Position numbers and translations under genes: made by a program. Below, one piece after another: positions 16,367 through 24,777 of a DNA stretch of 64,000 nucleotides. Source of the DNA: Tolumonas sp008015085. Lineage in GTDB: Bacteria > Pseudomonadota > Gammaproteobacteria > Enterobacterales > Aeromonadaceae. The DNA is taken from the NCBI GenBank assembly GCA_029265125.1, contig JAJUJX010000004.1, positions 1 to 64,000 on the forward strand, written 5' to 3'. The notes below the pieces were generated by a model, which ran no database searches, was not told the DNA's origin, and worked only from the letters and a program-made list of their open reading frames with translations. Position 1 is the stretch's first letter, and each line of letters opens with the position of its first letter.

Positions 16367-18955
16367 TCAAATACCACTTAATGGTAGTTTTTCAAATTCA
16401 TTTGGAGAAACTGGCGGCGAGAAAAGATATCCTTGAGCAAAATCGCAATTCATTTCTTGCAATAACTGCAGCTGAATTGCAGTTTCAACCCCTTCTGCAA
16501 CAACCTGGATATTCAGTTTGTGAGCCATAGAAATCATAGCCTCACACAGTGCTTGTGTTTTAGGGCTAAGCTCTAATTCATTGGTAAATGAACGATCTAT
16601 CTTGATAAAGTCGACCTGAAACTTATTAAGATACGATAGCGATGAATACCCAGTGCCGAAATCATCGACTGCAACCTGAATACCACAGTTCTTAAATTGC
16701 TGAAGCCGACGAACAACATCATGGCTGTTATTCATCAGGACACTTTCGGTAATTTCAACAATGACATTAAAGCCTGATATATCATCTGCCTGCAGTAATT
16801 CAATCCAATCTTTTTCTCTGTGTTCTTGTTGAAACTGGATCGGTGATTTATTTACGCTAATTTGGAAAGAGGAACCAAACTTATGCCGCCATTTTCTTAA
16901 TTGAGAAAAAGCCTGAGCATATATATATTCGCCTAATGGAATAATCAGTCCGGTATCTTCGGCTAACGGAATGAATTCAACAGGATTGATTATTCCCAAT
17001 TCTGGATGTAGCCATCTGACTAACGCTTCAGCTTTACATACCCTGCCCGATTTAATATCGACGATAGGTTGATAATAAAGGCAAAACTGACCTGTTTTCA
17101 GAGCTGTTCGCATATCAGTAATTAAACGCTGGCGTTTTTGCGCCTGTTCCTGCATCGACGGCGTAAAATAGCAGAAACGACTACGTCCGTGACTTTTGGC
17201 AGAACACATAGCCTGATCTGCATTTTTGAGCAATGCCCCTGCCGTGTCAGCATCTTCCGGAAATACCGAAACGCCAATGGAAGCAGAAATATAGATAGTA
17301 TGTTCTGCCAGATAGTATGGCTCTGCGAGCTGCTCTAAAAGCTGATGCATTAATCGCTCAATTCTGTTTCCTTCAGCCATATCAGATAAAATAACCGCAA
17401 ACTCATCACCGCTGATGCGAGCTACAAATCCGTCATGACTCACAATATTCAGGATCCTACTAGCAGCCATTTTCAGTAATTCATCTCCAGTTTCATGACC
17501 AAAGCCATCATTAACCGTTTTGAACTCATCTAAATCAACCAGCAACAGCGAAAAAGAAGCTCGGGTATATTCAGCCTTGTTAATTTCATCCTGAAGGTGA
17601 CTGTTAAACTGATGCCGATTTGGTAACTGCGTCAATTGGTCGAAATTTGTTTGTTTCCAAAGTTGCTGTGCTGCTTTTTTCATTTGCGAAACATCAGTAA
17701 ACAAACCAACAAGATAATTACCGCTCTGCTCAGTCGAATTAACACGTCTCAGTGTAAAATATGCTGTATAGCGCTCACCATTTTTCCGGGGGACATCAAT
17801 TTCGCCAGACCAGTAACCCAAGCTATCAAGCTGCAATTCAATAGCACTTGCAATAGAATGTTTATGATCAAAAATGGATGGTTTTTTACCGATCACGTCT
17901 TCTTGCACGAAACCGGTGATACTGGTGAATGCAGGGTTAATACTGATAATCTGATTATGGCTATCAGCAACAAACATGCCCTGACTTCCATGGTTATAAA
18001 CCAATAATGCCAGTTCGCGCGCTGTAATATCCGTATTTGTCCCCATCATACGAATAGGGCGGCCATGCTTATCACGCTCAACAACTTTTCCGCGGGAAGA
18101 CACCCAACTCCATAAACCGCTATTGTTCAACACCCTATGTTTATTGATAAAAAACTCTGTTTTCCCGGAAAGATGATTCTGAATGTCTTCCATAACTAAT
18201 GGCAAATCATCAGGATGAATCCGGTTCTCAACATATGCCAAAGGCGTCAGCTGTGCCAAAATATCAGCAACCTGTGACTGAGCATAAGCACTCTCCCCCG
18301 TACCAATATGCCATTCCCATACGCCTTCCTGCCCACCATTCATCAAAAAACGAAGATGTTCATCACGCTCTTTAAGCGCATCCTCTGCTTGTCGGCGAAG
18401 TGCCTGTTCACGCATCATATCGACTGTGCGGTTAAACAGGCTGTCATACATATTCAAAATAGTATCAATCAGTATCTTCGCTGACCCAGACATCTTTTTT
18501 TCAGCATATAAAATAGCGTCAGGAACTAGCATCCCCTTCTGAACAGCCAGGCATACAATTGCCATTTTTTTATCAGAATCAAGAATATGGAAGGCCAGCC
18601 ACTTAGCCAGGAATGAAACAATTTCCCGAATACTCTCTTCCAAATTGTCATCATTACTTTTTTTTTGTAATGCCTGAACTTCAGCGAAAAAAGCATCATG
18701 AGCAGTTTTATGCTGATTGAGTAACTCATCCCCCATCAAATAGCGGGACCAAATTTCTTCTTCAGACTTGAAGTGATAATCAGCATAAGCGGCTAATTCA
18801 CTGAACACGGTGGTTAATGTAACTTTATGAGAACGGTTAGCCAGGTGAGCAGCGAGTTGATTTAGTAACTGAACTAATCTTTTATGCTGTTCATCAATGA
18901 TGTCTATGCCCGTTTCAAGGTTATTGTTCCACGGAAAGATTTCAAACATCATCAA
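16367..18955 (-). CDS. Bacteriohemerythrin-PAS-PAS-GGDEF-EAL signalling protein
   Basis: 862-residue soluble protein. The N-terminal hemerythrin domain has all di-iron ligands (H24, H61-x3-E65, H82-x3-H86, H123-x4-D128), so it should bind O2. Two PAS domains (about 197-312 and 315-430) precede a GGDEF domain whose signature is SGDEF (515-519) with no RxxD inhibitory site. The EAL domain is intact: EAL 643-645, DDFGTGYS 764-771, EGVET 821-825. Net phosphodiesterase activity on cyclic di-GMP, tuned by O2 or redox state, is the likely output; weak cyclase activity is possible. AGGAT precedes the first of three ATGs. It heads the line of genes leading to the binding protein 41 bases downstream. 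Confidence 0.9.
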   Translation of the reverse strand: MMMFEIFPWNNNLETGIDIIDEQHKRLVQLLNQLAAHLANRSHKVTLTTVFSELAAYADYHFKSEEEIWSRYLMGDELLNQHKTAHDAFFAEVQALQKKSNDDNLEESIREIVSFLAKWLAFHILDSDKKMAIVCLAVQKGMLVPDAILYAEKKMSGSAKILIDTILNMYDSLFNRTVDMMREQALRRQAEDALKERDEHLRFLMNGGQEGVWEWHIGTGESAYAQSQVADILAQLTPLAYVENRIHPDDLPLVMEDIQNHLSGKTEFFINKHRVLNNSGLWSWVSSRGKVVERDKHGRPIRMMGTNTDITARELALLVYNHGSQGMFVADSHNQIISINPAFTSITGFVQEDVIGKKPSIFDHKHSIASAIELQLDSLGYWSGEIDVPRKNGERYTAYFTLRRVNSTEQSGNYLVGLFTDVSQMKKAAQQLWKQTNFDQLTQLPNRHQFNSHLQDEINKAEYTRASFSLLLVDLDEFKTVNDGFGHETGDELLKMAASRILNIVSHDGFVARISGDEFAVILSDMAEGNRIERLMHQLLEQLAEPYYLAEHTIYISASIGVSVFPEDADTAGALLKNADQAMCSAKSHGRSRFCYFTPSMQEQAQKRQRLITDMRTALKTGQFCLYYQPIVDIKSGRVCKAEALVRWLHPELGIINPVEFIPLAEDTGLIIPLGEYIYAQAFSQLRKWRHKFGSSFQISVNKSPIQFQQEHREKDWIELLQADDISGFNVIVEITESVLMNNSHDVVRRLQQFKNCGIQVAVDDFGTGYSSLSYLNKFQVDFIKIDRSFTNELELSPKTQALCEAMISMAHKLNIQVVAEGVETAIQLQLLQEMNCDFAQGYLFSPPVSPNEFEKLPLSGI

Positions 18956-18982
18956 ATCATCCTGTCAGTAGAAAATGGCTCT

Positions 18983-19033
18983 TCCTGAAAACGCCGTCTT
19001 ATTAACTGTAGACTAATAACCGTTTTTTCAGGA
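18983..19033. promoter_or_regulatory. Imperfect 51-base palindrome upstream of the hemerythrin gene
   Basis: TCCTGAAAACG (18983-18993) mirrors CGTTTTTTCAGGA (19021-19033) with a 2-base bulge, and TTATTA/TAATAA (18999-19004/19014-19019) pair inside. It lies 28 bases before the hemerythrin-gene start in the 239-base divergent region shared with the lipoprotein gene. It could be an operator or a transcript hairpin; the rest of this gap shows only weak promoter-like sequence. Confidence 0.4.
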
Positions 19034-19194
19034 GGTTAACTACAAACTGAACTTGAACTGACACAGCATTTTCAGAAATTAATAACGTAATGCCCCGATA
19101 TCAGAGAACTCTATTAGCAATAGCGATGTATGAACTTGATGAAGATGCCAGTATAAAATGTAAAATAGTTTGAGAAACTCACTTTGGAGAAGAT

Positions 19195-19569
19195 ATGTTT
19201 TTTATAAGATCCTTAACCTTAATGTTACTTCTCCTGCTCTGTGCTTGCGAAACAGTTCGCTATGAATATACCGCACCCGCCACGGCAGAGGGAAAACAAT
19301 GCGTAATTCAATGCGCTACAGTAAGAGAAATGTGCCGTTCCAATGAAAATCAACGGGCGGCATATAAGCAGCAATCCTGCGAACAGAGATCCGATGCTAA
19401 TTATTACGTATGCATGAACACAACACGACATAACAAAAAGTTGCAGGAAAAATGCAGCGAAAAACGGGATTACTGCTCCGAATACTCAGATATTGCTCAT
19501 TGCAATGATGAATATAATCAGTGCTTTTCCGTGTGCGGCGGCTCAGTACGAACCATTATAGAAAAATAG
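19195..19569 (+). CDS. Cysteine-rich small lipoprotein, unknown function
   Basis: 124 residues not recognised as a named family. The N-terminus (FFIRSLTLMLLLLLCAC) is a lipoprotein signal with lipobox LCAC and lipidated C18. The mature part has ten more cysteines (36, 40, 47, 62, 73, 87, 94, 103, 110, 114), including C-x3-C near each end (CVIQC and CFSVC), and is highly polar otherwise. Such spacing suggests up to five disulfides in the periplasm. GGAGAAG lies just before the ATG. A GGGCTC/GAGCCC hairpin without a T-run follows (19578-19583/19590-19595), and the next 170 bases hold nothing recognisable before the tRNA terminator. Confidence 0.75.
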   Translation: MFFIRSLTLMLLLLLCACETVRYEYTAPATAEGKQCVIQCATVREMCRSNENQRAAYKQQSCEQRSDANYYVCMNTTRHNKKLQEKCSEKRDYCSEYSDIAHCNDEYNQCFSVCGGSVRTIIEK

Positions 19570-19771
19570 TAATATATGGGCTCCCAAGCGAGCCCGATTA
19601 ACCCTTATTACTATCATATGGCATAGTTGTATCCCGAACTACGATGCTCAATTCAGGCAGTTCATCGATCGTCCGTTCAGAATGTTCAATCAACCCAAGC
19701 AACGTATTTACCATGGCAACGCCAGTTTCATACAAATAAAAAACTAGATACCACTCATAAATTTCAGGCAC

Positions 19772-19795
19772 AAAAAAACCAGCTTTCGCTGGTTT
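19772..19795 (-). terminator. Terminator of the tRNA operon
   Basis: On the minus strand AAACCAGC-GAAA-GCTGGTTT forms an 8-bp stem with a GNRA-type loop and is followed by a run of T (19772-19778), 20 bases beyond the last tRNA. Confidence 0.88.
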
Positions 19796-19814
19796 ATTGT
19801 GTTCGTTCAGAACT

Positions 19815-19899
19815 TGGTGCGGAAGGAGAGACTCGAACTCTCACACCTTGCGGCGCCAGAACCTAAATCTGGTGCGTCTACCAATTTCGCCACTTCCGC
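19815..19899 (-). tRNA. tRNA-Leu (anticodon TAG)
   Basis: 85-nt class II tRNA with encoded CCA. Acceptor arm GCGGAAG pairs with CTTCCGC, the anticodon loop is TTTAGGT (anticodon TAG, codon CUA), and there is a long variable arm (GCCGCAAGGTGT region) and a T-loop TTCGAGT. It is the last member of the four-tRNA operon. Confidence 0.97.
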
Positions 19900-19914
19900 A
19901 GCTCTGAACTTTTT

Positions 19915-19991
19915 TGGGGTGGCTAATGGGACTCGAACCCACGACAACCGGAATCACAATCCGGGGCTCTACCAACTGAGCTATAGCCACC
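19915..19991 (-). tRNA. tRNA-His (anticodon GTG)
   Basis: 77 nt including CCA and the extra G at position -1 opposite C73 (GGTGGCTA/TAGCCACC), a hallmark of histidine tRNA. Anticodon stem-loop CCGGA-TTGTGAT-TCCGG gives anticodon GTG. Confidence 0.98.
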
Positions 19992-20043
19992 ATCGAACCG
20001 TGTTGTCACGCCATCTTTGAAGCTGAACAACCGTCGTCTTAAC

Positions 20044-20120
<77 letters not shown>

Positions 20121-20132
20121 ACTGGAAGAAAT

Positions 20133-20209
<77 letters not shown>

Positions 20210-20250
20210 CCTTGTTGTTCTGTCGAAGGCGTCCGACGACGGTGGCGAAT

Positions 20251-20277
20251 ATTATAGACTCACCCCTTTGACGTCAA
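20251..20277 (-). promoter_or_regulatory. tRNA operon promoter
   Basis: On the minus strand TTGACG and TATAAT are separated by 15 bases (16 if read as TTTGAC), followed by a GC-rich discriminator typical of stringently controlled stable-RNA promoters. The -35 lies in a palindrome, TTTGACGTCAAA (20267-20278). The remainder of the 271-base gap to the next gene shows no clear feature. Confidence 0.78.
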
Positions 20278-20480
20278 ACGCTTTTTCACAAAAAAAAACG
20301 TAAGCGTTCAGATATTGAACTATCACAGATGGCGTAGTAGTTTTATTGGGCATATTCTTTTCAAGCAAGAGTCAGAATAGCTTTAACCAGTATTCATCTG
20401 TTAGCATAACTCGAGGCACAGTGATTCACCTGCCGCTCAATAATTAGCATCTGAAAATCAACAGCCTCTAGGAACTCTCC

Positions 20481-21125
20481 ATGCTGCAGTATCAAATTAT
20501 TCCCGTTACAGCTTTCCAGCAAAACTGCACCCTACTCTGGTGTGACGAAACACATCAGGCTGCTCTGATCGACCCTGGTGGTGATATTGAAAAGCTGCTG
20601 CAGGCCATTGATAAGCAACAACTAACCCTGACTAAACTAATACTGACTCACGGCCATTTGGATCATGTAGGTGGTGCAGCCAAACTACGTGAACGCACCG
20701 GATGCCCTATCGTCGGCCCCCACAAAGCAGATGCATTCTGGCTGAACGCTCTGCCAGCACAGTCAGAAATGTTCGGATTTGCACATACCGATACCTTCAC
20801 ACCTGATGACTGGCTGACGGAGGAAGATACCGTTACTATCGGTAATCTGTCATTGCAGGTGCTGCACTGCCCCGGTCATACACCGGGTCATGTCGTTTTC
20901 TACCATGCCCCGAGCCAACTCGCAATTGTCGGCGATGTACTATTTAACGGTTCAATTGGCCGCACAGATTTTCCTCAGGGAAATCATACCGACCTCATCA
21001 ATGTTATTACCAAAAAACTACTGCCATTGGGTGATGCAGTTAAATTCATTCCAGGACATGGGCCTATGTCCACATTCGGACATGAACGCATCAGCAACCC
21101 TTATCTATGTCAGCCAATCTGGTAA
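20481..21125 (+). CDS. ycbL: Metallo-beta-lactamase-fold hydrolase, YcbL type
   Basis: 214 residues, close in length and motifs to E. coli/Salmonella YcbL, a small glyoxalase II-like enzyme. The zinc motif THGHLDH (about 56-62) is followed by HCPGHTPGH, VGDVLFNGSIGRTD and PGHGP. The dedicated C-terminal substrate domain of GloB is missing, so activity on S-lactoylglutathione is possible but unproven. It is cytosolic and monocistronic, ending in a terminator shared with mlaA. Confidence 0.9.
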   Translation: MLQYQIIPVTAFQQNCTLLWCDETHQAALIDPGGDIEKLLQAIDKQQLTLTKLILTHGHLDHVGGAAKLRERTGCPIVGPHKADAFWLNALPAQSEMFGFAHTDTFTPDDWLTEEDTVTIGNLSLQVLHCPGHTPGHVVFYHAPSQLAIVGDVLFNGSIGRTDFPQGNHTDLINVITKKLLPLGDAVKFIPGHGPMSTFGHERISNPYLCQPIW

Positions 21126-21137
21126 TACACCAAGAAA

Positions 21138-21166
21138 AAAGGGCGTAGCTTTTACTACGCCCTTTT
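21138..21166. terminator. Bidirectional terminator between ycbL and mlaA
   Basis: AAAGGGCGTAG (21138-21148) pairs perfectly with CTACGCCCTTT (21155-21165), with A-rich and T-rich flanks, so it can stop transcription from both convergent genes. Confidence 0.9.
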
Positions 21167-21181
21167 ATTTCTATCATTCGG

Positions 21182-22009
21182 CTATTTATCAATTTCATCC
21201 AGATATTTTTCTACTTCGGCATCGGCAGCCGGATCCTTAGGTGCTGCACCCATTTCTGCCTCTTTCTTGCCCTGAACCTTGGCTTCCTGATACTGCAAAT
21301 AGAAATCACGGGTCGTAATATATGGATCAAGCGCATTATCAATAATTGCTTCCTGATCGATAACTTTAGAACGAGCATCCAGCCCAGTGATGGCAAATTT
21401 AGCAATAGTCACAGGTGTAGACATATAACTGTATGGCCAGTACAACTGATCAACAAAAGCTCCGATGCCACTACGCAATGTCATCGGACCAGCAACTGGA
21501 ACCATAAAATAAGGGCCTTGTGTGACTTTAGCCCGGCCTAATACCGTCGACATACTCATCTCATGCCGATCGATGCCCATGTCAGTCGCAATATCAAACA
21601 AGCCAAGCATACCCACCGTTGAGTTCAGTGAAAAACGAGCCAAGCTAGCACCTGAATGCTTCACTTCACCTAACAATAAATTATTAACGGTATTATTTGG
21701 TTCATCGAGGTTGGCAACGAAATTACTGACACCGGTACGAAACGGCGTCGGCACCCATTTCACATAACCATGAACAACGGGCCGTAATACGTTCTTATCC
21801 ATAATATCGTAGTTAAACCACCACATTGCCCGGTTAAATGTCGGGAACGAATCGGTCGAGCCACCAGGGCCAGATGGATAATCAGCCGAGATATGCGTCG
21901 CAAGAATATCAGCCTGTTCGGGAACAGAAGATGTTGTCGAAGCATTCGCAGAGCCAGAAGATAAAACAGCACAGAAGGTCGCTGAAAGCAGTTTTCGGAT
22001 TGATAGCAT
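21182..22009 (-). CDS. mlaA: MlaA (VacJ), outer-membrane lipid asymmetry protein
   Basis: 275 residues of the MlaA family, which removes misplaced phospholipids from the outer leaflet and passes them to MlaC. Family motifs include FNRAMWWFNYDIMDKNVLRP, NFVANLDEPNNTVNNLLLG, GLFDIATDMGI and VPVAGPMTLRSGIG. E. coli MlaA is a lipoprotein, but this signal sequence (LLSATFCAVLSSGSANA) has Phe directly before its only Cys, no lipobox, and a signal-peptidase I-like ANA end. It may be secreted without lipidation. The rest of the mla system is not in this window. Confidence 0.92.
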   Translation of the reverse strand: MLSIRKLLSATFCAVLSSGSANASTTSSVPEQADILATHISADYPSGPGGSTDSFPTFNRAMWWFNYDIMDKNVLRPVVHGYVKWVPTPFRTGVSNFVANLDEPNNTVNNLLLGEVKHSGASLARFSLNSTVGMLGLFDIATDMGIDRHEMSMSTVLGRAKVTQGPYFMVPVAGPMTLRSGIGAFVDQLYWPYSYMSTPVTIAKFAITGLDARSKVIDQEAIIDNALDPYITTRDFYLQYQEAKVQGKKEAEMGAAPKDPAADAEVEKYLDEIDK

Positions 22010-22083
22010 GGTAACCCGTCTCAGATTATTGTTGCTCTGTCTTATAACTTCTAAAGAATTTCAGACCAACATTCAGAAAGAAC

Positions 22084-22110
22084 TAAATAAGAATGGCATA
22101 TTGCCGCTAA
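22084..22110 (+). promoter_or_regulatory. FliA (sigma-28) promoter of the FliK-like/FlhB-C pair
   Basis: TAAA (22084-22087), exactly 15 bases, then GCCGCTAA (22103-22110): 4/4 and 7/8 matches to the flagellar consensus TAAA-N15-GCCGATAA. It lies 57 bases before the FliK-like start. Confidence 0.75.
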
Positions 22111-22166
22111 AATTAAGTATGCCAGCACACTTACTCTCATTCAAAGACAAATGATATTAAACTATT

Positions 22167-24449
22167 ATGCCGGATAATAAATTCAGCAATACTGACCGGG
22201 TCAATCTCACTCCATCAGCGCTTAGCAGCGGTATTTCCGGTCTGTCACTTAATCCTCAGGCATCACTCTCAGCTACAACACAAAGTGAACAAACAAGCCG
22301 CTATAATACCACTCGGGATCTGCTCAGCCAGATGACATCTTTGCAAGGACGCTTACCCACAGAAGCAGATCAAAAACTGCAAGGATTACTGAAAAGTATC
22401 AGGCAGGAACTACTGTTGCTTGGCAATAATCTGTCTGAGCTGTCATCCCCCCCCCAGGAAAACCAGTCAGTGACGACATCCAGCTCCACTCAACAGCTTT
22501 CATTGCGCCAACTGGCAACCTTACTAAGCCAGCAACCCTTACCGGACATACCAGCAGGGCTCAGAGCCAGCACAACATCGGTTAGTTCATCCGATATCAT
22601 CCGGGAAATACAAACAAATCTGGCAAAGCTGGTACAACAACAGCCATCTGCCTGGCAACCAGATGCGCCATTAGGTAAAAGTGTAATTAACTGGCTTTTA
22701 CAATCTCAATTGTCGCTCAAGGCTGACTACTGGCAATCATTACCAGCTCAGGATAAAAATCAACTAATACAGACGGGTATTCTGACACCAACCGCGTTTG
22801 CCACCACACAGCAAGCCCAACTTATCCGTAAGCTAACCCTACAGATATTTGACCTGCTTTCCGGTCAAAAGAATATATTGCCACACACCGCTCCGGTACA
22901 ATCTGGGCAGTCAATTGTTCCTTCAAAGACGACAGAACAGGCATCTGCAGAAATGCCATCACTAACCACAACTGCACGAGATGGAAACGCTGATATATTT
23001 CTGAAAGCATTCTTGCAGACAATAACAACACAAAGCGCAAACCTGCCTTCACAACTCAAAACACTTGCAGTGCAATTATCAGCAACTCTACAGCAACTGC
23101 CGCCTGCAACCAGCACATATCCAAATATTTTTTCAGAAAACAAGCCCCTTTCCCCTCTGCAGATACTGCTGGATAACCCCCTACTAAAAGAACTAAGTGC
23201 CGATCCTGAGGTATCGCCAGCAACAATGGTACGCCTTATGTCCCATATCAAAACAGGAGAAAACCAAAATAATCTGCTACCGGGAGCAGAAAATATACAG
23301 AATAATAACGTTATCAACAGCCAAAAGACTCTATCTACAGAGCAAAAAGCGGAAATCATAATCAACCGCTGGGCACTGCAACTCATCATGCCAAAGCTGA
23401 TCACATCGACTACATCACCGATTCAACAAATCGAAATAGGAAAAAATGCCCAAATCTGGCTGCCATCATCAACCAACGAAGCTCAACAGCTCCAGCCAAC
23501 ACTAGATATATGGAAAAAGGCAACACTGATATTGTTACAACAACTCAGTACTGATGCGACGGCCTCGCCACAGAGTATTTCCCAGCAAAACTTAGCATCT
23601 GCAGGCAATAACATCAGTTCAGGAAATAGTATTACCGCTATTCAGGCAATCAATCACAACTCTCAATCTGCCAACATTTCAGTCTTACAACAGCTGCTGG
23701 AAGATTTAAATGCTCTGTTATCGCCAGGCAAAAAAAACACGATCGCGGATATACCAACATCACTCCGATCCGCTGCAACAGAATTAATCCGGCAATTTTC
23801 GCTACCATTAAAAACCGGACAAGATGTGAACGAGTGGATGCAATTCTTGCTTCAGCCCATGGACTCTGACACTACCTATTCAAAAAGTCTGCAACAATGG
23901 CTGTTCCAATTATTAACACAACGCGCTAGGACATCTCAGCAAGTCCAGCAGAATGATGCGAATGAACACGATAGCCCTATTATCAAAGAGCAGCTGTCAA
24001 GACTGGATAAGCTGAGCGAGCAGAGTGTTGAATTATTTCGTTTGCCATCACAGCCCACAGCATCGCAGACATCCGTGCCATCACATATACATATGCCTCT
24101 CCCACCCCGTCAGGACGGTGAAGAACAAGGCCAATTATCTTTACAGCGAAATACAAAAGATGACAGCGAACGTGGCTGGAATATAGCGTTATATCTTGAA
24201 CCATCCAAACTGGGCCCTATCCGTTTTCAGGCCCGAATAGCATTGCCTGAAATATCACTATCAATTGTTGCGGAAAAGATCAGCACTATCGATTTAATAA
24301 AACAAACCTATCCTCTATTAGAACAACGCTTCCGGCAATTAGGTTTAACACCTCAGACACTGCAAGTTCGTCAGGGAAAACCACGCAAAGAAACAGCAAC
24401 TGAGTCAGCAGTTCCTCCGTCCACAGCAGGACTGTCGATTAAAATCTAA
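22167..24449 (+). CDS. FliK-like hook-length-control-domain protein (second copy)
   Basis: 760 residues. A long Gln/Ser/Thr-rich, low-complexity region is followed by a C-terminal Flg_hook-like domain (GWNIALYLEPSKLGPIRFQARIALPEIS to LEQRFRQLGLTPQTLQV, about 670-735). FliK C-domains switch the export gate from rod/hook to filament substrates by contacting FlhB. The regular fliK is separate (44293-46158), so this is a paralogue. It is followed 22 bases later by a stand-alone FlhB C-terminal-like gene, and a FliA promoter precedes it. The role is not established. Confidence 0.8.
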   Translation: MPDNKFSNTDRVNLTPSALSSGISGLSLNPQASLSATTQSEQTSRYNTTRDLLSQMTSLQGRLPTEADQKLQGLLKSIRQELLLLGNNLSELSSPPQENQSVTTSSSTQQLSLRQLATLLSQQPLPDIPAGLRASTTSVSSSDIIREIQTNLAKLVQQQPSAWQPDAPLGKSVINWLLQSQLSLKADYWQSLPAQDKNQLIQTGILTPTAFATTQQAQLIRKLTLQIFDLLSGQKNILPHTAPVQSGQSIVPSKTTEQASAEMPSLTTTARDGNADIFLKAFLQTITTQSANLPSQLKTLAVQLSATLQQLPPATSTYPNIFSENKPLSPLQILLDNPLLKELSADPEVSPATMVRLMSHIKTGENQNNLLPGAENIQNNNVINSQKTLSTEQKAEIIINRWALQLIMPKLITSTTSPIQQIEIGKNAQIWLPSSTNEAQQLQPTLDIWKKATLILLQQLSTDATASPQSISQQNLASAGNNISSGNSITAIQAINHNSQSANISVLQQLLEDLNALLSPGKKNTIADIPTSLRSAATELIRQFSLPLKTGQDVNEWMQFLLQPMDSDTTYSKSLQQWLFQLLTQRARTSQQVQQNDANEHDSPIIKEQLSRLDKLSEQSVELFRLPSQPTASQTSVPSHIHMPLPPRQDGEEQGQLSLQRNTKDDSERGWNIALYLEPSKLGPIRFQARIALPEISLSIVAEKISTIDLIKQTYPLLEQRFRQLGLTPQTLQVRQGKPRKETATESAVPPSTAGLSIKI

Positions 24450-24471
24450 AAGGTTTATTCGAGGTTAAAAA

Positions 24472-24777
24472 ATGGGAAAAGAAACAGAATTAATCGGATT
24501 AACCTATGATGGAGAAACAACACCTCAGGTTAGTCAACGGGCAAGCGGTTCTGTCGCGGAACAAATTCTGGCTCTGGCAGAGGAACAAGGATTATACATT
24601 CATCAGGATCCTGAACTACTTGAACGGCTTGCTGTATTACAAGATGGTGATCCTATTCCACCAGCACTATTTGTCATCATCGCAGAGATACTGGCTTACT
24701 CTTATGTATTACAGGGGAAAATGCCCGAGCACTGGCGCCGGGCAGATGGTACTACCGCGATCGATGTTAAAAGCTAA
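24472..24777 (+). CDS. Stand-alone FlhB C-terminal-like protein (EscU/YscU/HrcU family)
   Basis: 101 residues matching the part of FlhB after the NPTH autocleavage site: IGLTYDGETTPQVSQRASGSVAEQILALAEEQGLYIHQDPELLERL and a closing IAEILAYSYVLQGKMP. It has no membrane segments and no NPTH. Similar FlhB-C homologues in other bacteria can partly replace the cleaved FlhB C-domain in substrate switching. AGGTT precedes the ATG. Its last four bases overlap the end of the convergent DUF2802 gene. Confidence 0.85.
   Translation: MGKETELIGLTYDGETTPQVSQRASGSVAEQILALAEEQGLYIHQDPELLERLAVLQDGDPIPPALFVIIAEILAYSYVLQGKMPEHWRRADGTTAIDVKS

Noticed and set aside
19627..19866. Plus-strand frame before the tRNA cluster
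   Set aside because: It runs through the tRNA terminator and into the tRNA-Leu gene on the opposite strand; no ribosome site.
22865..23404. 179-codon antisense frame inside the FliK-like gene
   Set aside because: The low-complexity Gln/Ser/Thr coding sequence leaves the opposite strand open; codon pattern and Cys/Ser-rich product look artificial.
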